From: Bryobacteraceae bacterium
GTDB taxonomy: Bacteria > Acidobacteriota > Terriglobia > Bryobacterales > Bryobacteraceae
DNA length: 28,963 nt
NCBI GenBank assembly: GCA_025350445.1
Contig: JANXXV010000454.1
Span: 1 to 28,963 of the forward strand
Reading direction: 5' to 3'
The notes beneath the pieces are model-generated. The model saw only the letters and a program-made list of their open reading frames with translations. It did not search any database and was not told the origin of the DNA. The translations under genes were made by a program, and so were the position numbers. How positions within the stretch are numbered: the stretch's first letter is position 1; each line of letters begins with the position of its first letter. Below, one piece after another: positions 8,928-17,128 of the stretch.

Positions 8928-9659
8928 ATGAGACAAATCTTACTGCTGGCAATCTTCCCGCTCTGCGCCGCTGCCCAAACGCCCTCGCAGCCACCCACAT
9001 TGATCCGGTTGATTCGCAATGGCTCGATCAAGCCGTATAGCTCCACCCGAGCGCCTGTCACTCTTTTCGGCATGAAGTCGATCTCCGGCTTCCATGAAAC
9101 TTGGATAATGGAGGCGCACGATTCCTTCGCCGGCATCGAGAATCTTGACAAGATAATCGGCAGCGTCCTGGAGGACGAAGCGTCCGCGCCGTCCAGAACG
9201 ATGATCGCGCTGTATCGTCCCGGCTTGAGCTACCGGCCGGACCAGGCGAGCCGGATGTATCCGAAGGCGCGCTATTTTCAAGTGTCCATCTACCGGATCA
9301 GCCCTGGCGCCGACGGGGATTTCGCGGAGTTGGTTAGGTTGCGGCGGCAGAGCTTGGACAGCCTCAATCTGAACCGGCCCGATGTCGCCTACCAGGTGAT
9401 CTCTGGCGCTGAATCGGGCACGTATGTCTTTCTTGGTCCGCTCGTCTCCCTGTCCACGCTCGATAGCGGCTTGGCCAGTTCGCCGATTTATGCGGATGGC
9501 GTCGTGGATGCAAGCATGGAAGCGCGCCGGAAGATAGCCGCCGATGGCCAGATGAGCCGTGAGAATCTGCTTTTCCGGATCGACCCCGGAATTAGCAACG
9601 TCTCGGACGAGTTCGCAGCCGAAGAGTCCGAATTCTGGCATGGGAAGAAGAAGCCCTAG
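8928..9659 (+). CDS. Secreted protein of unknown function, possible dimeric alpha-beta barrel
   Basis: A 243-residue protein with a clear signal peptide (MRQILLLAIFPLCAAAQ, cleavage about 16-17). I do not recognise a named family. Residues about 114-200 (ARYFQVSIYRISPG, then a helix FAELVRLRRQSLDSL, then AYQVISGAESGTYVFLGPL) have the strand-helix-strand rhythm of dimeric alpha-beta-barrel proteins (ABM/NIPSNAP-like); this is inference from pattern. There is one cysteine (C13, in the signal peptide) and none in the mature chain. It lies 57 bases after the sulfatase on the same strand with no obvious terminator between, so co-transcription is possible. Confidence 0.8.
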   Translation: MRQILLLAIFPLCAAAQTPSQPPTLIRLIRNGSIKPYSSTRAPVTLFGMKSISGFHETWIMEAHDSFAGIENLDKIIGSVLEDEASAPSRTMIALYRPGLSYRPDQASRMYPKARYFQVSIYRISPGADGDFAELVRLRRQSLDSLNLNRPDVAYQVISGAESGTYVFLGPLVSLSTLDSGLASSPIYADGVVDASMEARRKIAADGQMSRENLLFRIDPGISNVSDEFAAEESEFWHGKKKP

Positions 9660-9696
9660 CTTGCCACCCAAGCCCCAACGATAGTACCCTTGCAAA

Positions 9697-12060
9697 GTGG
9701 GCAAAGAAAAGGCGAAGGGCGTCGCGAACTTATCACTCGGATTTCCCGAGTTCTCCGAACAACGGGCGCTGGCGCGCGGAGCCAACATCGAATCCGCCGT
9801 GGTCCGCTTTCAGGAATGGATGGAGGCCGACAACTCGCCTATACGCGCCATCCGCCACATTCCCGCGCGCGCCTCCCAATCCGTTGACATCCCTGATCTG
9901 GTCGATCTGAAGTTGCGCAACGCGCTAATCGGCCGCGGCATCCACCAGCTATACACGCATCAGGCCGATGCGCTGGAAGCAGTGGAGGCCGGACGTAACG
10001 TAGTGATTGTCACACCGACGGCCAGCGGCAAGACGCTCTGCTACAACCTTCCGGTCCTCAATCGCCTGCTCGCCGAACCCGGCGCCCGCGCCATGTACCT
10101 GTTCCCCACCAAGGCCCTGGCCGAAGATCAGCTTCACGAATTCCAGGCAGCCGTGGATGCAATGGGCTCCGATATCCGTGCGTTCACCTACGACGGCGAC
10201 ACGCCTCAGGACGCACGCAAAGCGATCCGCGAGCGGGCCAACGTAGTGTTGACCAATCCCGACATGCTGCACAGCGGGATTCTGCCGCACCACACAAAAT
10301 GGGCGAAATGTTTTGAGAATCTGCGCTACTTCGTCATCGACGAACTGCATTACTATCGCGGCGTCTATGGCAGTCACCTGGCGAATTTGATCCGGCGGCT
10401 GAAGCGCGTCTGCGAATTCTACGGCTCCTCGCCGCAGTTCATCTGCTGCTCCGCCACCATCGCCAATCCCAGGGAATTAGCCCAGGCGCTGACCGGGAAA
10501 GAGTTCGACCTGGTGGACCGCAACGGCGCACCCAGCGGCGAGAAGTATTTCGTTTTTTACAATCCGCCCGTAGTGAACCGCGAACTTGGAATCCGGCGCA
10601 GCTATCTGCATGAGACGCGCCGCATCGCGCTCGAATTTATAGACCGTCAGCAGCAGACGCTGGTCTTCGCCAACAACCGCCTGGCCACCGAGATTCTCAT
10701 TACCTATTTGAAGGAAGCCTGCGAACGCCGCAAGATGGCGCCGGAAATGATTCGGGGCTATCGCGGCGGCTATCTGCCAAAGGAGCGCCGCGAGATCGAG
10801 CGCCGCCTGCGCGAGGGCGATATCCGCGCCGTAGTGGCGACGAACGCCCTGGAACTCGGTATCGACATCGGATCGCTCGATGCGGTCGTGATGGCGGGCT
10901 ATCCCGGAACCATCGCCTCCACACTCCAGCGCGCCGGCCGCGCGGGCCGCCGCCAGACCACATCGTTGGCCGTCCTGGTCGCATCCAGCGCGCCGCTCGA
11001 TCAATATATAGTGGAGCACCCGGACTACTTCTTCACCCGTTCCCCGGAACACGCTCATATTAATCCTGACAATCTGGAGATCGCCCTCAATCACCTTCGC
11101 TGCGCCGCTTTCGAGCTGCCGATTCGCGACGACGAGAAGTTCGGCCCGCACGACACCGGCGAGCTTTGCAGGTTTCTGGAAGAGACCGGCTTCCTGCACC
11201 ACTCGGCGGGCGCGTGGCACTGGACTTCCGACACCTACCCCGCGGACGCGGTAAGCCTGCGCGCCGTCAGCAGCGACAACTTTGTAGTGATCGACATCAC
11301 CGGCGATCATAAAGTAATCGCGGACGTCTCGTTTCCCACCGCGCTCACGGCGCTGCACGAGAAAGCCATCTATCTGCACGAAGCCCGGCAATTCCAAGTT
11401 GAGCGCTTCGATTATGAAGGCCGCAAGGCGTACGTCCGGCAGGTGGATTGCGACTACTTCACCGACGCCATCGATTACACGCAAGTGAAGGTCCTGGAAG
11501 AATTCGAATCGCGCCCTCTGGCCGGCGCCGGTGCCGTACATGGCGAAGTGCGCGTGAACCGGCAAGTGGTGGGCTGGAAGAAGATCAAATTCTTTACTCT
11601 GGAAAACGTGGGTTCGGGTCACCTTTCCATGCCGGAGCAGGAGATGCACACCACCGCGTTCTGGCTGCACTTCCCGGCGTCGTTCCTGGCGAAGTTTCCC
11701 GGTCTGACGCCTACCGAAAAGCAGAGCGGGCTGGTGGGTCTGGGGAATGCCTTACAGACGGTGGCGTCGTTACTGTTGATGTGCGATCCGCGCGACTTGG
11801 GCGTGTCCCTCACGGAGGAGATCGCGCAGGGGCTCCAGGCGTTTGAGCCGAACTTGTACCTGTACGACGCCTACCCCGGCGGCATCGGCCAGAGCGCGCC
11901 ACTCTTCCACTTGACCTCGAAGTTGCTGGCGCACACCGCGGACTTGCTGGCGCAGTGTCCGTGTGAAGCCGGTTGCCCCAGTTGCGTGGGCCCGGTGGGG
12001 GAAGTGGGCGAACGCGGCAAGGAAGCGGCGGCGGCGTTTCTTGCCGCCATGCAATTGTAA
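9697..12060 (+). CDS. mrfA: DExH helicase of the MrfA/YprA (Hrq1-like) family with C-terminal DUF1998 zinc site
   Basis: A 787-residue superfamily 2 helicase. Motif I is TPTASGKT (106-113), motif II DELH (215-218) and motif III SAT (252-254). The helicase C domain contains ATNALELGIDIG and QRAGRAGRR (motifs V and VI). The C-terminal DUF1998-type region ends in four clustered cysteines, CPCEAGCPSC (C754, C756, C760, C763), the zinc-binding feature of MrfA. Bacillus subtilis MrfA works with the exonuclease MrfB in repair of mitomycin-type DNA damage; no MrfB-like gene lies next to this one, so the partner is elsewhere or absent. The start is GTG 9697 without a good ribosome-binding site; the family length fits this start. 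The family assignment is strong and the DNA-repair role is inferred from family members. Confidence 0.9.
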   Translation: MGKEKAKGVANLSLGFPEFSEQRALARGANIESAVVRFQEWMEADNSPIRAIRHIPARASQSVDIPDLVDLKLRNALIGRGIHQLYTHQADALEAVEAGRNVVIVTPTASGKTLCYNLPVLNRLLAEPGARAMYLFPTKALAEDQLHEFQAAVDAMGSDIRAFTYDGDTPQDARKAIRERANVVLTNPDMLHSGILPHHTKWAKCFENLRYFVIDELHYYRGVYGSHLANLIRRLKRVCEFYGSSPQFICCSATIANPRELAQALTGKEFDLVDRNGAPSGEKYFVFYNPPVVNRELGIRRSYLHETRRIALEFIDRQQQTLVFANNRLATEILITYLKEACERRKMAPEMIRGYRGGYLPKERREIERRLREGDIRAVVATNALELGIDIGSLDAVVMAGYPGTIASTLQRAGRAGRRQTTSLAVLVASSAPLDQYIVEHPDYFFTRSPEHAHINPDNLEIALNHLRCAAFELPIRDDEKFGPHDTGELCRFLEETGFLHHSAGAWHWTSDTYPADAVSLRAVSSDNFVVIDITGDHKVIADVSFPTALTALHEKAIYLHEARQFQVERFDYEGRKAYVRQVDCDYFTDAIDYTQVKVLEEFESRPLAGAGAVHGEVRVNRQVVGWKKIKFFTLENVGSGHLSMPEQEMHTTAFWLHFPASFLAKFPGLTPTEKQSGLVGLGNALQTVASLLLMCDPRDLGVSLTEEIAQGLQAFEPNLYLYDAYPGGIGQSAPLFHLTSKLLAHTADLLAQCPCEAGCPSCVGPVGEVGERGKEAAAAFLAAMQL

Positions 12061-12088
12061 CTAAATTCTTTCGCCCGGACGTTTACAT

Positions 12089-12140
12089 TTCAGCCGGTTC
12101 CGGCGTCTAACTATTGCGTGAGCATGCGCGGTTAGCTGAA
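12089..12140 (+). other. Compact branched-stem structure downstream of the helicase
   Basis: TTCAG (12089-12093) pairs with CTGAA (12136-12140) and CTAAC (12107-12111) pairs with GTTAG (12131-12135), stacking next to each other. The bulged left side holds GCCG/CGGC (12093-12104), and GCG/CGC (12116-12118 with 12127-12129) can close the inner loop. It could be the 3' end of the helicase transcript. It lies upstream of the candidate promoter for the next gene, so it is unlikely to be that gene's leader. Drawn by hand; no energy calculated. Confidence 0.3.
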
Positions 12141-12143
12141 TCC

Positions 12144-12171
12144 TTGTCTGAAACGCGCATGTTACGATAAA
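12144..12171 (+). promoter_or_regulatory. Candidate sigma70-type promoter for the efflux genes
   Basis: TTGTCT (12144-12149), a 16-base spacer and GATAAA (12166-12171) each match four of six consensus bases. The predicted start lies about 50 bases before GTG 12231 in a gap that separates the helicase from the membrane-fusion gene. Confidence 0.3.
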
Positions 12172-12230
12172 AGTTCCGAACATTTCCCGGTTTCTATGCG
12201 TATGAACCGAGCGGGGGACGGTGTATTTTT

Positions 12231-13655
12231 GTGAAGAGAAAATGGAAAATCCTCGCCGGCGTCGTAGGTCTGCTCGTGATTTCGGGCGGAGCCTACGCGG
12301 GCTATCGATACAATCAGCGTGGAATCGTAACGGTTCAAACCGGAAGGGCTGTCCGCCAGGACCTGACTGCCGTAGTAACCGCCTCGGGTGAGATTAAACC
12401 GCTTAAATACATCAACATTGGTGCAAACGCGATGGGCCGGTTGATCGACATCTACGTTAAGGAAGGCGACAAGGTCGCGAAAAACCAGGTGGTTGCCCGG
12501 CTGGAATCCATTCAAGCACAAGCCGACGTTGCCGCCCAGCGCGCGGCAGTCAGTTCCTCGCAGGCGGATTCGGCAGCCAGCGAGGCGGGGCTGAAAGCAG
12601 CAGATGAGAATATTACTACCGCGCAGGCCACGGTAGAACGAAACAAGGCGGATCTGCAGCGGATGAAGATCGATTTCGACCGTTCGACAGAACTGTACAA
12701 CAACAAGTTGGTCGCCCGTCAGGATTACGACCAGAAGAAATCGCTGTACGACGCCCAGTTGGCCGGGGTCAGGGAAGCCGAGGCGCGTGTGTCCCAGGCG
12801 CGCGCACAGCGGGCGCAACTGGCGGCCCAACTGAACTCGTCCCAGCGGCGGATTACACAAATGGATGCGAATCTTCGCCGGGCTGCCGATATCCTCGATA
12901 AGTTTTCGGCATACTCCCCGATCAACGGCGTGGTCACCAACCTGCCGGTCCGCGTGGGCGAAACCATGGTTATCGGTATCCAAAATTCGCCGGGCAGCAC
13001 GCTCATGACCATCGCCGACATGTCTGTGATTACGGCCGAAGTCAAGGTGGATGAAACCGACATCGTCAACGTCCGCCTCGATCAGGTTGCCGACATCACC
13101 ATTGACGCCATTCCGGGCCGCACCTTCAAAGGACATGTGATCGAGATCGGCAACACCGCGATCCTCCGGTCCACCGGACTGGCCGCTTCGCAAAGCGCTA
13201 TCTCCAGCCAGGAAGCGAAAGATTTCAAAGTGGTAATCGCCATGGACAATCCGCCTGACGAGATTCGGCCCGGACTTTCCTGCACCTCTAAAATTGTCAC
13301 CGCCACCCGCCAGAAAGCACTCACCATTCCGATTCAGGCGCTTACGGTCCGCCAGAAGGGCGATCTGGAGCCCGAGAAGAAAGGCGAAAAGGATAAGAAT
13401 AACAACGCGCCGCTCGACCCTGTGGCGGAGAAGGCCCGCAAGGAAGAGATTCAGGGCGTTTTCGTCATCAACGCCGAGAAGGCGGAGTTTCGCAAGGTGG
13501 AGACCGGCATCACCGGCGCTACCGATATCGAAGTGCTCACCGGCCTCAAGGACGGCGACGAACTGATCACCGGCAGTTACAAGGTGATCCGCACGCTGCG
13601 CAACGAGACCAAGGTCAAGGTCGACAACAAGGCTCCGGTCAAGACCGAATCGTAA
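12231..13655 (+). CDS. Membrane-fusion (periplasmic adaptor) protein, HlyD/MacA-like
   Basis: A 474-residue protein with an N-terminal membrane anchor (about 6-24). A lipoyl/barrel-sandwich half-motif follows (GRLIDIYVKEGDKVAKNQVV, about 69-88), then a long alpha-helical hairpin rich in A, Q, R and E (about 95-215), the second lipoyl half (YSPINGVVTNLPVRVGE) and a beta-barrel plus membrane-proximal region. A charged insert near 385-410 (EKKGEKDKNNN) is unusual. These proteins bridge an inner-membrane transporter and an outer-membrane channel. The next gene, 20 bases downstream, is an ABC ATPase of the MacB/LolD class, so the pair would be part of a MacAB-like exporter, but no permease gene is adjacent. 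The start is GTG 12231, the only start that precedes the anchor. Substrate unknown. Confidence 0.92.
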   Translation: MKRKWKILAGVVGLLVISGGAYAGYRYNQRGIVTVQTGRAVRQDLTAVVTASGEIKPLKYINIGANAMGRLIDIYVKEGDKVAKNQVVARLESIQAQADVAAQRAAVSSSQADSAASEAGLKAADENITTAQATVERNKADLQRMKIDFDRSTELYNNKLVARQDYDQKKSLYDAQLAGVREAEARVSQARAQRAQLAAQLNSSQRRITQMDANLRRAADILDKFSAYSPINGVVTNLPVRVGETMVIGIQNSPGSTLMTIADMSVITAEVKVDETDIVNVRLDQVADITIDAIPGRTFKGHVIEIGNTAILRSTGLAASQSAISSQEAKDFKVVIAMDNPPDEIRPGLSCTSKIVTATRQKALTIPIQALTVRQKGDLEPEKKGEKDKNNNAPLDPVAEKARKEEIQGVFVINAEKAEFRKVETGITGATDIEVLTGLKDGDELITGSYKVIRTLRNETKVKVDNKAPVKTES

Positions 13656-13675
13656 GATAATCTGGAGCATAAACC

Positions 13676-14422
13676 ATGGCACAAGCAGTGGAAACCCTAT
13701 CGCCCGCCGAACGCGGCGCCCAACTGAAAAGGGACGGCGTCGTTATCCGCACCTACGACCTCTGGAAAACCTATATCATGGGCGACCAGGAAATCAACGC
13801 GGTTTCGGGCGTGAGCATCGAGATCCGGCGCGGCGAATACGTCGCCATCATGGGCCCTTCCGGAAGCGGAAAGTCCACGCTGATGAACCTCATCGGATGC
13901 CTGGACAGTCCATCCAAGGGCGACTATTACATCAATGGAAGTCTGGTTAGTTCTATGTCGGACGACCAACTGGCCCAAATCCGCAACAAGGAAATTGGAT
14001 TTGTGTTTCAGACGTTCAATCTCCTATCCCGTGCCACGGCACTTCATAACGTGGAGCTTCCACTGATTTATGCGGGCGTTAACTCGGACGAGCGGATTCG
14101 GCGCGCCGAAAGAGCATTGACTCAGGTGGATCTGGCCCAACGCATGCACCATAAGCCGAATGAGCTCTCCGGCGGCCAACGCCAGCGCGTTGCCATCGCC
14201 AGAGCGCTGGTGAACGATCCTTCCATTCTGCTGGCCGACGAGCCGACCGGAAACCTGGATAGCGCCACCGGCGTTGAGATCATGGCGCTGTTTGAACGCC
14301 TCCACCAGCAGGGCAATACCATCATTGTGGTAACCCACGAGCACGATATTGCCATGCACGCTCACCGCATCATTTTCGTTCGCGATGGTAAGGTGGCCAA
14401 AGACGAAAAAGTGGAAAGGTAA
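13676..14422 (+). CDS. ABC transporter ATPase, MacB/LolD class
   Basis: A 248-residue nucleotide-binding subunit. Walker A is GPSGSGKST (60-68), the Q-loop is FVFQTFNLL (Q112), the signature is LSGGQ (164-168), Walker B is [12 protein letters not shown] (184-195) and the switch histidine is H221 (VVTHEH). The N-terminal 20 residues before the first ABC strand are longer than in typical LolD. All catalytic residues are intact. ATG 13676 follows TGGAG at a normal distance. The upstream gene encodes the adaptor and the two are clearly one operon. The class normally works with a four-TM FtsX/MacB-type permease, which is usually the next gene; here the next gene is an unrelated zinc-finger membrane protein after a hairpin, so the permease must be encoded elsewhere or has been lost. 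Confidence 0.95.
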   Translation: MAQAVETLSPAERGAQLKRDGVVIRTYDLWKTYIMGDQEINAVSGVSIEIRRGEYVAIMGPSGSGKSTLMNLIGCLDSPSKGDYYINGSLVSSMSDDQLAQIRNKEIGFVFQTFNLLSRATALHNVELPLIYAGVNSDERIRRAERALTQVDLAQRMHHKPNELSGGQRQRVAIARALVNDPSILLADEPTGNLDSATGVEIMALFERLHQQGNTIIVVTHEHDIAMHAHRIIFVRDGKVAKDEKVER

Positions 14423-14441
14423 GATTCACGACAGATCGATT

Positions 14442-14467
14442 CTCCTAGAGTTGCAGAACTCTAGGGG
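14442..14467 (+). terminator. Strong hairpin after the ABC ATPase gene
   Basis: CCTAGAGTT (14444-14452), loop GCAG, AACTCTAGG (14457-14465) is a perfect nine-base stem that can extend by a T-G and a C-G pair. It begins 20 bases after the ATPase stop codon. No T-run follows, so termination would be factor-assisted; an mRNA-protecting stem is the alternative. Confidence 0.5.
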
Positions 14468-14526
14468 CTAAACCTCAAACCGACCCTGAGCAAACCCTTA
14501 GTACCTCTCTGTATGTTTCCGAAAGT

Positions 14527-14544
14527 ATGAAGTAAATGCTTCAT
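14527..14544 (+). promoter_or_regulatory. Short palindrome upstream of the zinc-finger/LamG-like gene
   Basis: ATGAAG (14527-14532), six bases, CTTCAT (14539-14544) forms a perfect interrupted palindrome 29 bases before the GTG start at 14574 and just before a GGGAGGGGGA ribosome-binding site (14561-14570). It could be an operator or a small leader hairpin. The second copy or binding protein needed to support this is not seen. Confidence 0.25.
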
Positions 14545-14573
14545 TCTGCCGATCAAAAACGGGAGGGGGAACT

Positions 14574-17111
14574 GTGAGCGATTGTCTGCATTGCGGTAAG
14601 CAATTGGCTCCTCTGAAAACGTTTGCCCGTTCGGCGCAATTTTGTTCGGATGAGCACCGGCAGCGCTATCAGGATGATTCCAATCGGCTTGCGCTTGACC
14701 GTTTGTTACAGGCAAAAGATAAGAAACAGGGTAGGAGACAACCTGCCGCAGGCCGGGGACCGGTGGATGCGGAAGGTTCCGCGCCTCCCCCGCCGGAGAT
14801 GCCGTTCCTAATGCAAAACCCGGGTCAACCGCTCGCTGTTCGTCGTAGGCCGGCGGGCAACACCGCGCCCATTTGGCGTGCCAGCGCCACTCTTTTTCCG
14901 CGTGTTCCACAGTTGGAGTCCAATTCCATCTTCAGTACTTCGCCACCGGCAATCGCGCGGCAGGCATTTCAAGATGTTTCGGGGATTGCGCTGGGAATAG
15001 CCCCAGGTGGAGGCGGAGGTTCGCAGTCCTTGTCCGCCAGTATTCTCGTGGTACCGCACCAAATCTTAAAGGCCGAACAGCCTTTGTCCCGTACTCAATC
15101 CATAGTGACCGATTCGGCTGCATCGAAGTCCTCGATGCTCAACTACACCGGATCGAACGTGATCGGGGATGGGGCAAGAAGTGAGCAAACCTTGAGTGAG
15201 TTCAATCTGGATCAAAAACCGCAAAACCAATTTCGGCTTGCTCCCAGGGAGCAGGCTGGACCAAAGTTCCCCATGGCCGGGCCGATGGATAGCCGTGACT
15301 TCCTGCAACTGGGGGAAGGCAACGTGCCACTTGAGCCGTACAGCCTGGATGTCCTCCATTTTCCCGCCGGGCTCTGCTTGGACGAGTTAACGCTCGCAAC
15401 GCTGACAACCACGGGATTTGAGGGGCTGGACGACCTGATCGCCGAACATGCTCCTCCCCCGGCTGAGCTGATGGCGGAACCGGAGCCCGAGCCGGAGCTG
15501 GTGGCGGCCCCCGCGCGCCTTCGCACCGCGTTCCTTCCTGTAGCTTCGAAGCCGGCCGTCCCCGCTCACGCGAAGATCATCCAAGGCTATCCGCCGCTGC
15601 CTACCGCCGCGCGGGCAGCAGAGGGCGATCCGGTTTTCGACGTGAAGCCGCTCCGGCCGCGAATGGTGCCCGGCCCAAATCCGAATGCAGCGAAGCCGGT
15701 GGCCGCACAGCCGGTGGCCGCGGCAACACCTGTAGCAACACCGGTAGCCAAACCCGCTGCCCCCGCCATCAGCCCCGTAGCGACACCAGTTCGGGCTACG
15801 CCGATCATCCAGCGGCCCCTCCAGGTTACTCCGGTGGTCACTGCGCCCGTAGTCAGTCGGCCTTCCCAAACTATCTCAGCGCCTCCGGTATCACAGCCCG
15901 TGTCACAGCCAGCCAAGGCGCCTGCGGTAAAGCCCGCGCCTTTCGCTCCTCCTGCACCGGCGCCGCGGCTTGTCCCGCAACCGACGGTTACGGTAAAACC
16001 TCCGGTTGCTCCCACTGTTACCGTCAGGCCAGCGGCGGCAGCAAGCGTCGCCGCGCCGTCTGTCCCTGCGGAAAAACCGGCCGCACCTCCAACAATCGAG
16101 CCGGCCCCAAAGCCGGCGGCTGCCGCGGCGCCCCCCGCTCCCGAGAAACCGAAGATCAGTGTCCGTCCGGCCTCGACGCCCGCAGTCGCGCTGGCGCCCG
16201 CCCCTTCAATCGAACGCGATAAACGTCCGGCTCAACGTCCGTTGCCCAGCGCTCCAAGCCGGCCCGCCATGGCCGCCCGGGATGGGAATGCCCTGACCGC
16301 GGAACGGCCTGAGCCGGAAATTGCTCCGGCGCCGGCGCCGCAGCTCAAGCCAAAGCTGATGCCCATCCGCAAGAGCGAACCGGCTTACACCTCTACTGTG
16401 GCCGTTGAGGACTTTCCCACTCTCGGCATGCATCAAATGGAGCCATCCCCCCTCGGAAGGTTCTGGGCCAATTCCACCAAGCCGGTGAAATCCGCAGCCG
16501 TGACGGCTGCGGCGGCGGTCATTTTAACCGTCGGCTACTTCGTTTTCAGGCCCAGCCAGTCGTCCGAACAGGCATACGTTCCCGGGCCAACCGCAATCAG
16601 CGAAGGGAGTGCTCCGGGCATGGGGATCGGGGGTGGTGGCTGGACCACCAACTGGGGTGCGGACGCTCCGGTAAACAAGGGCAAACAGATTTCTCTGTTC
16701 CGTCCCTCAATGTCGATGACCGATTATCGTTTCGAATTCCGCGGCCAGATTGAAAAGAAGGCGGTCGGCTGGATCTTCCGGGCGGCTAATTCGAAGAACT
16801 ATCACGTGGCGAAGATCGAAATCATCAAACCCGGCTTGAATCCCATCGTGGCGCTTATCAAATACTCTGTAATCAAAGGCGTAGAGGGAACCCACACGCA
16901 AGTCATGTTGCCCAGTGACTTCAAAATGGACACCGCCTACCGGGTGCGCATGGACGTAAAGGGTAACAAATTCACCACCTATATCCAGGACAAGCTGGTC
17001 GACTATTGGAGCGACGATCAAATTAAGACCGGCGGCGCCGGGTTCTACACAGCACAGGGCGAACGGGCTCAAATCCGGTCGTCTCAAATTGCCTATATTG
17101 GCGCGAACTAG
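14574..17111 (+). CDS. Zinc-finger / proline-rich / single-TM protein with C-terminal LamG-like domain
   Basis: An 845-residue protein I cannot assign to a described family. Order: residues 4-28 hold a small zinc-binding knuckle, C4-x2-C7-x16-C24-x3-H28 (CLHCGK, then FCSDEH). About 50-360 is low-similarity. About 360-600 is extremely rich in Pro, Ala and Val (PVATPVAKP-type units). Residues 639-658 form one transmembrane helix after a basic patch. The C-terminal about 150 residues (YRFEFRGQIEKKAVGWIFRA, then YRVRMDVKGNKFTTYIQDKL) resemble the concanavalin/LamG jelly-roll of DUF1080-type proteins. There is no signal peptide, so the zinc finger and proline-rich part should be cytoplasmic and the jelly-roll outside. 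GTG 14574 has the strong ribosome-binding site GGAGGGGG. A TPR gene follows by 17 bases. Function unknown. Confidence 0.85.
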   Translation: MSDCLHCGKQLAPLKTFARSAQFCSDEHRQRYQDDSNRLALDRLLQAKDKKQGRRQPAAGRGPVDAEGSAPPPPEMPFLMQNPGQPLAVRRRPAGNTAPIWRASATLFPRVPQLESNSIFSTSPPAIARQAFQDVSGIALGIAPGGGGGSQSLSASILVVPHQILKAEQPLSRTQSIVTDSAASKSSMLNYTGSNVIGDGARSEQTLSEFNLDQKPQNQFRLAPREQAGPKFPMAGPMDSRDFLQLGEGNVPLEPYSLDVLHFPAGLCLDELTLATLTTTGFEGLDDLIAEHAPPPAELMAEPEPEPELVAAPARLRTAFLPVASKPAVPAHAKIIQGYPPLPTAARAAEGDPVFDVKPLRPRMVPGPNPNAAKPVAAQPVAAATPVATPVAKPAAPAISPVATPVRATPIIQRPLQVTPVVTAPVVSRPSQTISAPPVSQPVSQPAKAPAVKPAPFAPPAPAPRLVPQPTVTVKPPVAPTVTVRPAAAASVAAPSVPAEKPAAPPTIEPAPKPAAAAAPPAPEKPKISVRPASTPAVALAPAPSIERDKRPAQRPLPSAPSRPAMAARDGNALTAERPEPEIAPAPAPQLKPKLMPIRKSEPAYTSTVAVEDFPTLGMHQMEPSPLGRFWANSTKPVKSAAVTAAAAVILTVGYFVFRPSQSSEQAYVPGPTAISEGSAPGMGIGGGGWTTNWGADAPVNKGKQISLFRPSMSMTDYRFEFRGQIEKKAVGWIFRAANSKNYHVAKIEIIKPGLNPIVALIKYSVIKGVEGTHTQVMLPSDFKMDTAYRVRMDVKGNKFTTYIQDKLVDYWSDDQIKTGGAGFYTAQGERAQIRSSQIAYIGAN
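15676..16250 (+). repeat. Low-complexity Pro/Ala/Val-coding tract
   Basis: This part of the zinc-finger/LamG-like gene encodes irregular short units of the form KPVAAQPVA, TPVATPVAKP, QPVSQPAK and TVTVKPPVAP. At DNA level short segments recur, for example CCGGTGGCCGC twice within 25 bases. Such tracts change length readily by slippage, and the encoded chain is probably an extended, disordered spacer. Confidence 0.7.
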
Positions 17112-17128
17112 CGGAACAGGAAAATACC

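Noticed and set aside
12162..13682. Minus-strand frame of about 506 codons opposite the membrane-fusion gene
   Set aside because: Long only because GC-rich codon use suppresses antisense stops; no recognisable domain, while the plus-strand adaptor is complete.
14451..14479. sigma70 promoter starting at TTGCAG before the zinc-finger/LamG-like gene
   Set aside because: No -10 box at the required spacing, and the -35-like bases are part of the nine-base hairpin.
16006..16296. Alternative frame in the proline-rich tract (arginine/proline-rich)
   Set aside because: It is a frame-shifted reading of a low-complexity region and has no start context.
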